Assembly (NCBI GenBank): GCA_009664345.1
Contig: CP043547.1
Span: 2,008,709 to 2,072,708, forward strand
Length of the DNA stretch: 64,000 nucleotides
Reading direction: 5' to 3'
Source of the DNA: Planctomycetales bacterium 10988
GTDB taxonomy: Bacteria > Planctomycetota > Planctomycetia > Pirellulales > Pb10988
Shown one piece after another: positions 9,445-18,020 of the stretch (the stretch's first letter is position 1; each line of letters starts with the position of its first letter). The notes beneath the pieces are model-generated. The model saw only the letters and a program-made list of their open reading frames with translations, was not told the origin of the DNA and searched no databases. Position numbers and translations under genes: made by a program.

Positions 9445-10284
9445 TTAAGTTGAAAGGACCCAAGCGGCGACTTCTTGTAACCCGTCTTCATCATGTGGCG
9501 GAGCAATGCGGTCCGCGATTTCTTTGACACAATCGACGGCATTTCCCATCGCCACCCCCAGGCCCGCAGCGGCGATCATTGGGAGATCATTGACATCGTC
9601 GCCGACGGCACAAATTTCTTCATCTTTAATCCCCCACTTGTCTGCCAGGGAACGAATGCCGGACCATTTTGTAATGCCAAAACGGGCAACTTCACACATC
9701 CATCCTTTATACATAGGACTTCTTAAAACATGAAGTTGTAGTTGTTCCGGCAGGGCTTCATGTAGATGTTGTTCCGCTTTTAGCATTTGCGTTTCCGAAC
9801 CCATCAAGAAACCACCAAAGATATTGGAGGGCAGGGTCGTTGTCCAATCTTCCCAAATGGAACCCTGAGTATGATTGCGATGTAAATATTCAGAGACCGG
9901 GTCGGTCATGGCTCGATCCCCGCGGTAGTAGAAATCAAAGCCTTGATCGAAGGTGTCTCCGTGAAGAATCGCCTCATGCGTTAACACGTCTGCGACTTCC
10001 AACCAAGCACGCAGTTGTTCTTCGGTAAACGTCGCGGCATGGTAGGTGCGATGATCTTCGCCAGGATGTTTAATTAATGCTCCGCTACAGGTAATAATAG
10101 GAACATTGAGTTTTAATTTTTCCACAAAAGGAAGCACGGTGCGGTAACGCCGTCCGGTTGCTAAAACCACTTGAATCCCCGCCGATTGGACTTCGGCAAG
10201 GACTTCGATGGTACGATCGGTTAATTGATCTTTACTGTTCAGTAGGGTTCCATCCACGTCTAAAGCAAGTAAACGATAGGGCAT
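9445..10284 (-). CDS. Cof-type HAD-IIB phosphatase
   Basis: A 279-residue cytoplasmic phosphatase of the haloacid dehalogenase superfamily, subfamily IIB. Motif I is LDVDGTLL at residues 7-14 with the nucleophilic and acid/base aspartates. Motif II is VLATGRR, and motif IV is AVGDDVNDLPMI near the C-terminus with GVAMGNA following. The cap domain lies between motifs II and III. Relatives hydrolyse sugar phosphates, flavin or pyridoxal phosphates, and specificity cannot be predicted here. It stands alone between two transcription units; the flanking gaps of about 100 bases are A+T rich and hold no other gene. Confidence 0.92.
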   Translation of the reverse strand: MPYRLLALDVDGTLLNSKDQLTDRTIEVLAEVQSAGIQVVLATGRRYRTVLPFVEKLKLNVPIITCSGALIKHPGEDHRTYHAATFTEEQLRAWLEVADVLTHEAILHGDTFDQGFDFYYRGDRAMTDPVSEYLHRNHTQGSIWEDWTTTLPSNIFGGFLMGSETQMLKAEQHLHEALPEQLQLHVLRSPMYKGWMCEVARFGITKWSGIRSLADKWGIKDEEICAVGDDVNDLPMIAAAGLGVAMGNAVDCVKEIADRIAPPHDEDGLQEVAAWVLST

Positions 10285-10379
10285 CGCTTTATTTATCCAT
10301 TTTTATATATAGTTTGAAGTGTCATAACGCAGTTCATGTAGAAACAAAAACTTTTTTCTGACACTTCACTTAAATCATT

Positions 10380-12227
10380 TTATTCGGCATCGGCCATTTG
10401 TGTTAATTGAACAACGGCTTTATTTTGTTCGCGTTCCAAGAACGTGCGACCTTTTTTCACATTCACATGATCCCAAGGGAGGCGTTCGCCAAGGGGACGT
10501 TGTCGGTGAACACAATCGTCTAGATCGATCTGTTGTTCAGCAATGGTTTCCCACCAGAGTTCGGGTTTCGCATGTTCATGCCAAGCATCGAGCCTGGCTC
10601 CTTTTCGCCAACCGGCTTCAATGACTTTGCCTAAGCGACGATCTCCACGGGTAAAGACACCTTCTAGGAGACTGGTTTCAATCGGATGGCATTTGATATT
10701 GACACTTTTGATCGTGCGACGGGACCAAAGATAACGGTGTGCCCAATCAAAATATTCGCGATTTTGCATCCCATTCCATTGATAAGGGGTATGCGGCTTA
10801 GGAACAAAGTTGGAAACACTTGCGGTCACCTGGGCGTTGCGGCCCAACTCTTCTTTGCCGATGCGGGCGATGGTTTCGGCCATTTCCACAATCCCATCGA
10901 GATCGACTTTCCGTTCCCCAGGGAGGCCGCACATGAAGTAAAGTTTGACCTTTCGCCAGCCGTTTCGGAAGGCATTGCGACAGCCTTCGAAGAGCGTTTC
11001 ATTTTTGATTCGTTTGCGAATTTGCATCCGCATATCATCTCGGGCGACTTCCGGAGCGAGCGTGAGGCCGGATTTCTTTTCACTCTGATTCATCAGTTCG
11101 GCAACGGATTTCAGTTGCTCGTTCACGCGAAGACTCGGAAGAGAAATATTCACTCCCAGCGGACGAAAGACTTTTTCCAGTTCTTCAATCAAGTCGCGGA
11201 AGAGTGGATAGTCACTGGAAGAGAGCGAAAGAAGCGAAATTTCCTTGAAACCCGTGTTTCGATACGATTCGAGAGCAGATTCAACAATCGTTTCGACTCG
11301 ACGATAGCGGACAGGCCGCTTGATGACGGTGCTTTGACAGAAGCGACATTGCCAAGGACAGCCTCGCATGATTTCAATGGCAATGCGATCATGAACACAT
11401 TCGGTATAGGGAACGATGGGCTTGGTTGGGAGGGGAATGCCGTCCAAGTCGCGAATCATGGAAGGTTCGATCGTGGCGGGGACCTCCGGATCGGTCCGGT
11501 TCAGGGTAGCGAAACGACCTTCGCGATAATCGGGCTGATAAAAACGGGGGACATACGCAAAGGGCAGGCTTTTGCAGAGTTCCAACAGAACCTGCTCGCG
11601 TTGTTGTTGTCCGGCGACTCCCGTGGCGAGGCCGGTTGATTCGGCAAGATGCTTCTTCTTTTCAAGCCATAGATCGCAAATCATGGGCAAGGCAGGTTCG
11701 CCATCGCCCGTCACAAAGAGATCAATGAAGTCCGCCAGCGGTTCCGGGTTTTGGGCACATGGCCCCCCGGCGATAATCAGCGGGTCATGCATGGTTCGCT
11801 CTTCGACGTGCAACGGAATCCCGCCCAGGTCGAGCATGGTCAAAATATTGGAATAGCAAAGCTCATATTGTAAGGTAAAGCCGAGAATATCGAACTCGGA
11901 AAGCGGGGTAAAACTCTCCCAAGCGTACAACGGCTTGCAATGCTCACGGAGGAGATTTTCAAAATCGGGCTGAGGGGCAAAGGCCCGTTCGCAAACCCAA
12001 TCACTCCGACTATTCATCAAAGTATAAAGCACTTGCAAACCATGATGACTCATACCAATGGTGTAAGCATCTGGAAAGGCCATGCATAGTTTGCCGGAAA
12101 CAGTTCGATGATCCTTTCGCACCACATTCAATTCATTGCCAAGGTATTGGGCAGGGGATTGAACCTGAGAGAGCAGGTGATTCAAAACATACTCTTTAAG
12201 TGGCTGATTGAGCATGAAGGAGTCCAT
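10380..12227 (-). CDS. TIGR03960-like radical SAM protein with B12-binding-like N-terminus
   Basis: A 615-residue iron-sulfur enzyme. The N-terminal ~200 residues resemble a cobalamin-binding domain, and the radical SAM cluster motif CPWQCRFC (CxxxCxxC) lies near residue 288. Strand-rich segments such as LYFMCGLPGE and VSNFVPKPHTPYQW are typical of this family. Relatives are often fused or adjacent to a DUF2344 partner thought to act in RNA or tRNA modification, but no such neighbour is present here. The exact reaction is unknown. It is followed by a 325-base gap before a divergent gene. An internal start at Met5 is also possible. Confidence 0.9.
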   Translation of the reverse strand: MDSFMLNQPLKEYVLNHLLSQVQSPAQYLGNELNVVRKDHRTVSGKLCMAFPDAYTIGMSHHGLQVLYTLMNSRSDWVCERAFAPQPDFENLLREHCKPLYAWESFTPLSEFDILGFTLQYELCYSNILTMLDLGGIPLHVEERTMHDPLIIAGGPCAQNPEPLADFIDLFVTGDGEPALPMICDLWLEKKKHLAESTGLATGVAGQQQREQVLLELCKSLPFAYVPRFYQPDYREGRFATLNRTDPEVPATIEPSMIRDLDGIPLPTKPIVPYTECVHDRIAIEIMRGCPWQCRFCQSTVIKRPVRYRRVETIVESALESYRNTGFKEISLLSLSSSDYPLFRDLIEELEKVFRPLGVNISLPSLRVNEQLKSVAELMNQSEKKSGLTLAPEVARDDMRMQIRKRIKNETLFEGCRNAFRNGWRKVKLYFMCGLPGERKVDLDGIVEMAETIARIGKEELGRNAQVTASVSNFVPKPHTPYQWNGMQNREYFDWAHRYLWSRRTIKSVNIKCHPIETSLLEGVFTRGDRRLGKVIEAGWRKGARLDAWHEHAKPELWWETIAEQQIDLDDCVHRQRPLGERLPWDHVNVKKGRTFLEREQNKAVVQLTQMADAE

Positions 12228-12552
12228 TTCCGAGAGGAGATATCAAATTCAAATCGTCGTCGTACGCCCTTTCTATTGTGGCAAATACCCCCTAGGGCCG
12301 ACAACCATCTTGGCAACCTTTTTTCGATCTGTCTAAGAAAAGAGCTTTTTCCAGTTCGGTGTCAAAGATATCAGATGTTTTATTTATAACTGGCGGTAGG
12401 GCAGGGGAGAGGCTCGCGAGCACTGCGATTCCCATGATGGTTGATTTCCGGTTACATTGCGGATCGGCAAGAAAATTAGCATCGCGACGGAAACATGATC
12501 TACAATGGAAGCAGAAACTCAACGGAACGAATGGGACACGAGAGGCGGACTC
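12228..12552. other. Intergenic region between two divergent genes
   Basis: This 325-base stretch separates the minus-strand radical SAM gene from the plus-strand methyltransferase gene and should hold promoters for both. A TACAAT hexamer at 12501-12506 could be a -10 box for the methyltransferase, but no convincing -35 box is spaced for it. Open frames crossing the region have no ribosome-binding sites and look like chance. I see no RNA gene or repeat. Confidence 0.4.
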
Positions 12553-13800
12553 ATGCAAAAACAATCGAGAAAACGGGACCAAGTTTGCGGATTGGCACTT
12601 ACGATCGGCCTGATCTTTTCGGCCAACCTTGTCCAAGCCCAGGCGCTTCAAGTTTTTCAACAGCGACGCCATCAGATGGTGGCCGAGGAAGTCGCCGCGG
12701 CCGGGGTGGAAAACCCTCGCGTGTTGGAATCGATGCGGAATACGCCTCGCCATGAGTTTGTTCCTTTCCATCGGCGGAGTCTGGCTTATTACGATATGGC
12801 CGTTCCGATCGGGCATGGACAAACGATTTCGCCTCCGTTTGTGGTTGCGTATATGACAGAGCAACTCGATCCGCAGGCTGGAGATAAGGTGCTGGAAATC
12901 GGAACGGGTAGCGGGTATCAAGCAGCGGTCCTCAGTCCTTTGGTGGCGGAAGTTTATTCGATTGAAATTGTCGAACCTCTTGGGAAGCAGGCCGCTCGCA
13001 CGTTGAAATCGTTGCGATATCAAAATGTCCATACAAAGGTCGGCGATGGCTTTCTTGGCTGGCCGGAGGAAGCTCCTTTTGACAAAATTATTGTGACTTG
13101 TTCGCCGGAAAGGGTGCCTCGTCCCTTGGTGGAACAACTGAAGGAAGGCGGCCGCCTCGTGGTTCCGTTGGGCGAGCGATATCAACAAACGCTCTATCTA
13201 TATACGAAGAAAGATGGGGAGTTGGTCCGCGAAGGGTTGCGTCCGACGCTCTTTGTTCCGATGACCGGCCGGGCCGAGGAACTTCGCGAAGTTTTCCCCG
13301 AAGGCGAAGCCCCCGCCATTCTCAACGGAGGTTTTGAAGAGGCGGGAAAAGAAGAGTTTTGGCCGAAGAATTGGCATTATCTCCGTCGCGGCAAGCGGAC
13401 GACCGATCCGCGTACGCCCCATGAGGATTGGGTCCTCGAATTTGAAAACAACATCCCCGGCCGCGGAGCAAGGGCGGTGCAGGCCTTTGCGCTGGATGGT
13501 TCAGAAGTCTCGCAATTGCTCGTGACTGCTTACGTACGATGTGAAAGCGTTCGGCAAGGGCAGCAATTGAATCAACGTCCGGCGATTCGCTTCACCTATT
13601 ATGATGAAGAACATCAACCGATCGGCGAGGATTGGATCGGCCCGTGGTTTGGGACATTTGACTGGGCTCCGCAACGCGGGGTGATCAAAGTACCGCGGAA
13701 TGCGAAATCAGCGATCGTCACCGTCGGGCTTTTGGGAGGGGTTGGAAAGGCCGCCTTCGATGGACTACAAATTCAGGCACCTCGGGAAAAGCGAAACTAG
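12553..13800 (+). CDS. Exported protein-L-isoaspartate O-methyltransferase with C-terminal jelly-roll-like domain
   Basis: A 415-residue protein. The start at 12553 has AGAGG at good spacing and gives a signal peptide (basic MQKQSRKR, hydrophobic core, cleavage near VQAQA). Residues ~45-235 match PCMT, which methylates isoaspartate in damaged proteins using SAM: the substrate-side segment GHGQTISPP and SAM motif I, VLEIGTGSGYQ, are intact. Residues ~257-415 start with NGGFEEAG and resemble carbohydrate-binding jelly rolls of the CBM4/9 kind. Export is unusual, because SAM is a cytoplasmic cofactor. It could act as a bound methyltransferase or have another role. An upstream in-frame ATG at 12505 would lengthen the N-terminus but lacks a ribosome-binding site. 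Confidence 0.85.
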   Translation: MQKQSRKRDQVCGLALTIGLIFSANLVQAQALQVFQQRRHQMVAEEVAAAGVENPRVLESMRNTPRHEFVPFHRRSLAYYDMAVPIGHGQTISPPFVVAYMTEQLDPQAGDKVLEIGTGSGYQAAVLSPLVAEVYSIEIVEPLGKQAARTLKSLRYQNVHTKVGDGFLGWPEEAPFDKIIVTCSPERVPRPLVEQLKEGGRLVVPLGERYQQTLYLYTKKDGELVREGLRPTLFVPMTGRAEELREVFPEGEAPAILNGGFEEAGKEEFWPKNWHYLRRGKRTTDPRTPHEDWVLEFENNIPGRGARAVQAFALDGSEVSQLLVTAYVRCESVRQGQQLNQRPAIRFTYYDEEHQPIGEDWIGPWFGTFDWAPQRGVIKVPRNAKSAIVTVGLLGGVGKAAFDGLQIQAPREKRN

Positions 13801-13833
13801 CTAGTCCGTTCTCTCCGAAGATGGGGCCCTAGC

Positions 13834-15399
13834 TTAGCTCTCTTTCTCCGAAGAAGGGGCCGGAGTGGATTGATCACTCTCTTCCACCCGAACGCGAATG
13901 GCATCGGCTTGCTTTCGATCAAGGACGATCTCTTGTTCCTCCGAAAGCTGCAACGTCCATTGAGGGGGATTTTCCTGACGCGGCCCCACTCGGAATCGCA
14001 TACCAATTTGCAACGGTTGCACTTCGAGCAACTCCGGCAAGTGCTGAACTGTCGCCCAGTATCCCTCCCGCAAGAGGCTGAGCTTGACCTCGTTTCCTGG
14101 CACGAGATGAACAAAATCCTCGGGAATTTCCGAACCGTGCGGATCGTAGAGGGGATGTCCCAACTTGGAATCTAAATAATCGACGGCATCCTCGTCATGC
14201 ACATGCTGCAAGATTTCCGCATGGGAATGAAGCTCGTTCGAAGGCATCCCGACATGATCGAGATAAGTCTCCCAAAGTCGGTGGGCTCGCAGAATCCGCC
14301 GGGCTTCATGCAGTCCTTCCGCAGTCAGCCGAACGTTCTGTTCTTCAGTTTCAACCAATTCCTTTTTGTGCATCTGTTTGAGGGCTTTGCGGACTTCTTC
14401 GCCGGGAGCATCGACCAACTCTTGCACCTGTTGAGCGGTCACGTGAATCGATTGCTCTTGTTCCCGCAACAATGCTCGCAGTACTTTTTCTACCGTTTGC
14501 TGAGGCACTCGATTGCGAATCCGCAGCCATTCCGCCAACAGACCATAGCGGGGAGCAACTGCCAACACGCCAAGAAATTGAACCGTGCAAAACAAGACAA
14601 TCGCCGAACCGCCTGCCACATTGATCCATTGGGCGAGATAAAGACCTCCCAGTACGCTGGTCACGCCAAACACACCGGCTAGCACCAGCATACGACTCAG
14701 TCGGTCACAGAGTAAATAAGCACTCGCCGCCGGAGTAATCAACAACCCAACGACCAGCACGACGCCGACCATGCTCACCCCACTGACAACCACAAACGAT
14801 GTGCAGATCGTTAGCAGGTAATCAACCGCCACAATCGGAATCCCAATCGAAGCCGCCATCAAGGGATCGAAAGTCGTCAGTTGTAATGGTCGGAAAAAGA
14901 GGAGGATCAGCGACAAGACCGACGAACAAACAATCGCCGCCACCCAAAGATCGGTGTCCGCGACCGCCAGCACATTTCCCATAAAGAAATGGAGCAAGTC
15001 GATATGAATCTGATCCGCAAAGAGTGAAACGAGAACCCCACCTGCGGCAAAAACCCCGGTATACATAATCCCGATGGAAGTATCTTCCTTCAGCCGAGAG
15101 ACCCGAGAGACGAACCCTACCAGTCCCACGGTCACGACCGCGGCGATCACCGCTCCGATCAGCATTGAACCGGCATGGGCTCGAATGCCAAAAACGAGTT
15201 GCATAAAGAGATAGCCGGAGGAAATCCCTGCCAGCATCGCGTGGGAGAGGGCATCTCCCAAGAAGGCCATTCGCCGGAGAATCACAAAACAGCCGATCAC
15301 CCCGCAGACCGCAGCGATCAAGCTTCCTCCCAAAAGTGCTTTTTGAAAGTACACATGAGTCAACGGTTCGGCAAAGGTCAAATAAATCCACTCGTTCAT
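13834..15399 (-). CDS. Zinc/manganese-type ABC permease fused to a DtxR/MntR-like regulator
   Basis: A 521-residue fusion. Residues 1-290 are an ABC-3 family permease (ZnuB/MntB-like) with multiple transmembrane helices, including FVILRRMAFLGDALSHA and the conserved helix starting GVVLVVGLLITPAA. Residues ~300-368 form a winged helix-turn-helix, ~370-425 a DtxR-like dimerisation and metal-binding region (HRLWETYL, HSHAEILQHV), and ~430-505 an SH3/FeoA-like domain. The protein could both import metal and sense or report it. Its start overlaps the ATP-binding gene by 4 bases. Binding of DNA by a membrane-tethered domain is inferred. A 17-base repeat of its 3' coding end recurs just past the stop. 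Confidence 0.9.
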   Translation of the reverse strand: MNEWIYLTFAEPLTHVYFQKALLGGSLIAAVCGVIGCFVILRRMAFLGDALSHAMLAGISSGYLFMQLVFGIRAHAGSMLIGAVIAAVVTVGLVGFVSRVSRLKEDTSIGIMYTGVFAAGGVLVSLFADQIHIDLLHFFMGNVLAVADTDLWVAAIVCSSVLSLILLFFRPLQLTTFDPLMAASIGIPIVAVDYLLTICTSFVVVSGVSMVGVVLVVGLLITPAASAYLLCDRLSRMLVLAGVFGVTSVLGGLYLAQWINVAGGSAIVLFCTVQFLGVLAVAPRYGLLAEWLRIRNRVPQQTVEKVLRALLREQEQSIHVTAQQVQELVDAPGEEVRKALKQMHKKELVETEEQNVRLTAEGLHEARRILRAHRLWETYLDHVGMPSNELHSHAEILQHVHDEDAVDYLDSKLGHPLYDPHGSEIPEDFVHLVPGNEVKLSLLREGYWATVQHLPELLEVQPLQIGMRFRVGPRQENPPQWTLQLSEEQEIVLDRKQADAIRVRVEESDQSTPAPSSEKES

Positions 15400-16301
15400 G
15401 CTTCCCCTCCCATGGGTCGAAGTTGATCCGCGGAGAGTCTTGGTCCGACAGTATCATCCCGATGGCGGCCAGAGGCGGACTTTGTAGATTGCTCCGTTTG
15501 AGAAATCTTTCTCCGCTGGGCCTGCTTCTCGGTTTCGTCGGGGATCAGGTCTTGGAAAGATTTTAGTTTTCCTTCGTACACTTCACTGAGGAGTTCTGGA
15601 TGGAGCACTGCTTGAGGAGTCCCGATACCATACAAGCGTTGTTTCAATAATATAAGTTGATCGAAGTATTCCGCCGCAGTCGCTAAGTCATGATGGACCA
15701 CCACCAGGGTCTTTCCGGAAACCTTCGTCCTATAAAGAACATCGAGGATGGCACGTTCGGTTGCGGCATCGACTCCGGCGAAAGGTTCATCCAAAAGGAG
15801 AATCTCTGCCCCTTGGGCCATCGCTCGAGCCATGAACACCCGCTGCTGCTGTCCACCGGAGAGTTGCCCAATCTGCCGGTGCGCGAAATCGGTCATCCTC
15901 ACCATTTCCAAGGCATTCATGGCGATTTGCCGATCTTTTTTGCTAGGGTCCCGCCACCACGAAAGCTGCCCATAACGGCCCATCATGGCGACTTCCAAGA
16001 CGGTAATCGGGAAATCCCAATCAACGGCACCCCGCTGAGGAACATACGCAACTTTGCCAATCGCTTTGTCGGCAGATTCCCCAAAGATCTTGACTTTTCC
16101 AAAATCCGCTTTTTGAAATCCCAAGATCGATTTAATCAGCGTGGATTTCCCAGACCCGTTGGGGCCAATCACTCCGACCAATTGCCCGGCTTCGATCGAA
16201 AAGGAAACATCAAGTAAAGCGGGCGTCGGCCCGTAGCTCACGGTGAGATGTTCGACTTCGATGGCCGGCACAGAGTTTTGCTCATTCATGATGGTCTGCA
16301 T
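15396..16301 (-). CDS. Metal ABC transporter ATP-binding protein (ZnuC/MntA type)
   Basis: A 301-residue cytoplasmic ATPase powering the uptake operon. Walker A is GPNGSGKST, the signature is QLSGGQQQR, and Walker B is LLLDEPFAGVD followed by the H-loop VVHHDL. The C-terminal ~60 residues after the ATPase core are polar and probably disordered. It overlaps the upstream small membrane protein gene and the downstream permease gene (ATGA), so the three are translationally coupled. The ATG at 16289 is an equally likely start. With the binding protein and permease it forms a zinc or manganese import system; the metal cannot be decided from sequence. Confidence 0.95.
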   Translation of the reverse strand: MQTIMNEQNSVPAIEVEHLTVSYGPTPALLDVSFSIEAGQLVGVIGPNGSGKSTLIKSILGFQKADFGKVKIFGESADKAIGKVAYVPQRGAVDWDFPITVLEVAMMGRYGQLSWWRDPSKKDRQIAMNALEMVRMTDFAHRQIGQLSGGQQQRVFMARAMAQGAEILLLDEPFAGVDAATERAILDVLYRTKVSGKTLVVVHHDLATAAEYFDQLILLKQRLYGIGTPQAVLHPELLSEVYEGKLKSFQDLIPDETEKQAQRRKISQTEQSTKSASGRHRDDTVGPRLSADQLRPMGGEA

Positions 16302-16842
16302 CTTCCACAGCTAGGGAAGCCTCGCTGAGTTCAAAACGGAAAGAGGCGACTAAACGCTCGCCCGGTCCACTCCAAAAGGTTTCCTCCTGCAGGAGATTGT
16401 CCTCTCGAAGTAACTTGATCCGAACGGCTTGGCTCTGGGATGCCTGATCTGAGGGGGGAGTGGCGACGACTAAAAGTTCATTTTTTCCGAGAATCGCTTG
16501 GGGGAGCGAATCGACGGCAAAGGGAACGCCGGGTTGAATCGTATCCGCATTTTCCTCGGTGATCTGAAAAACTTCCTCTCCATTGAACTGAACCGAGAGC
16601 AGGGCAGGGCTGTTTCCATTCTCCTCAGGGAGCGAGAAAGGGTCCGATCCCAAGGCAAAAGGATCAACTTGCGGGGAAAAAGTTACGGTCAACTCCGCAG
16701 AAAGACGTTCGACAGGCTTTTCCTCCGTTGCGAATGAATGCGTCGAAGGATCAGCCTTCTCCAAATTGATCGTATGAAGATACCAGCCGACTCCTCCTAA
16801 GATAACCACTTGGATAATGGCGACCCCGACAAAACGAAACAA
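16282..16842 (-). CDS. Small membrane-anchored protein in the metal-uptake operon
   Basis: A 186-residue protein with one N-terminal transmembrane helix (~residues 3-22) and a polar, mostly beta-rich outer domain. It ends in DADHHE, a short acidic/histidine tail that could bind a metal ion. No family is recognised. It sits between the solute-binding protein gene and the ATPase gene and overlaps the ATPase start, so it is almost certainly co-expressed with the transporter. A role as an accessory periplasmic metal donor or as a transporter subunit is inference from position only. Confidence 0.75.
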   Translation of the reverse strand: MFRFVGVAIIQVVILGGVGWYLHTINLEKADPSTHSFATEEKPVERLSAELTVTFSPQVDPFALGSDPFSLPEENGNSPALLSVQFNGEEVFQITEENADTIQPGVPFAVDSLPQAILGKNELLVVATPPSDQASQSQAVRIKLLREDNLLQEETFWSGPGERLVASFRFELSEASLAVEDADHHE

Positions 16843-16980
16843 TACTTTCTCCTTCGCGTGAGTACTCGTTGGGCGTTAATGAAACAGTAGAGCAATAGAG
16901 CCTATCCGATCCTTAAAATGTTTTGCTTTTGAAGAGCAAGCTCAACGCTGAATGAAGTTTAATGTCGACTTCTATTTCCT

Positions 16981-17904
16981 TTATTTCAAGCCCACCACAA
17001 TTGTCAAAACATTTTCTCGCATCATCCCCAGATAGGTTTCTCCGGCGGAACCAGGCACTCCCATCGAATCCGCGTAGAGCGTTCCGCCAATTTTCACCCC
17101 TGCTTCTTGAGCAATCTCGCGAATGACCCGCGGCCCGACACTTGTTTCGAGAAAGACAGCACGCACACCACTTTGTTGGATGGAACGCACGACCATTTGT
17201 CGCCGCTCGGGAGTGATGCCGCCGCCGATTTCCGAACCCGTCGACCAACCGACCGGAGCCGCCGCCTTGAACCCATAGGCATCGCAGAAGTAGTTAAACG
17301 CATCATGACTGGTAACCAAAATTCGCTGCGATGGCGGAATTTCGCTCACGGTGACATTGATCCACTGATGTAAGGTGCGGAGCTGCTGCAAATAAAGCTG
17401 TGTCCGAAGGCGATAAATAGATGCCTTTTCCGGATCAATTTTCACCACCCCGTTGAGGATATTTTTTACATAGATGGAAGCATTGATCGGACTGAACCAA
17501 GCATGGGGATCGTCTACCGTTACGGTTTTCTGCCCATCTTCCTCCTCGACTCGCAACGGCTGAATTCCTGCAGTGCAGGTAATCAAGGGCTTTTCGGCGT
17601 TTGCCGCCAAGGTTTTCATCCAATCTTTTCCCTCTAGATGAAGTCCGTTGTCGAAGCACAGATCGGCCTTCGCGACTTTCCCGTTATCTTGAGGGCGAAT
17701 CTCATAAAGGTGCGGGTCTTGCCCAGGAGCCAAAATTGAAAGAACCTCCATATCATCACCCACGACTTGCCGGGCAAAGTCAGCCACTTGGGTCGTCGAG
17801 CAAACGAGCACCTTCTTCTTGCCGCTTTCCTGAGCCGCTACCGGCAGGACCATCCCCAAACAATAGAAGAGGGAAAAGCCAGCGATTATCCAAGATTTCA
17901 TCAT
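16981..17904 (-). CDS. Metal ABC transporter substrate-binding protein (ZnuA/TroA family)
   Basis: A ~307-residue exported binding protein of cluster A-I, which captures Zn or Mn outside the cytoplasmic membrane. The start at 17904 has GGGA six bases upstream and gives a signal peptide (MMKSWIIAGFS, ending near VAAQE). A longer open frame to 18018 runs through palindromic DNA and is unlikely to be translated. Likely metal ligands include the histidine in GQDPHLYE, DDPHAW, TSHDAF and the acidic residue in YADSMGV. It is the first gene of the operon. A histidine-rich loop, usual in zinc-specific members, is not seen. Confidence 0.9.
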   Translation of the reverse strand: MMKSWIIAGFSLFYCLGMVLPVAAQESGKKKVLVCSTTQVADFARQVVGDDMEVLSILAPGQDPHLYEIRPQDNGKVAKADLCFDNGLHLEGKDWMKTLAANAEKPLITCTAGIQPLRVEEEDGQKTVTVDDPHAWFSPINASIYVKNILNGVVKIDPEKASIYRLRTQLYLQQLRTLHQWINVTVSEIPPSQRILVTSHDAFNYFCDAYGFKAAAPVGWSTGSEIGGGITPERRQMVVRSIQQSGVRAVFLETSVGPRVIREIAQEAGVKIGGTLYADSMGVPGSAGETYLGMMRENVLTIVVGLK

Positions 17905-17948
17905 ATCCATTCCCAAATGGCAGGAGGTATCAACGACTATAGCAATCA

Positions 17949-18020
17949 GACAAGATTGTCCCGATCTTAACGCGAAAATTTTAAGCAGCCTAGCGGCATT
18001 AAAATTTTGAGTACTCAAAA
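17949..18020. promoter_or_regulatory. Cluster of palindromes upstream of the metal-uptake operon
   Basis: Three dyads lie in the 115 bases before the solute-binding protein start: GACAA-N2-TTGTC at 17949-17960, AAAATTTTAA with TTAAAATTTT at 17975-17984 and 17999-18008, and the perfect 16-bp palindrome TTTTGAGTACTCAAAA at 18005-18020. The last has the size and symmetry of operators bound by DtxR/MntR/Zur-type metalloregulators. The only such regulator nearby is the domain fused to the permease of the same operon. Which protein binds is inferred. Confidence 0.5.

Noticed and set aside
10686..11639. 317-codon open frame on the plus strand opposite the radical SAM gene
   Set aside because: Mirror frame of a conserved gene with no start signal or recognisable domain.
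12292..13188. 298-codon open frame on the minus strand opposite the methyltransferase gene
   Set aside because: It is antisense to an intact conserved domain and has no family signature; the plus-strand protein explains the DNA.
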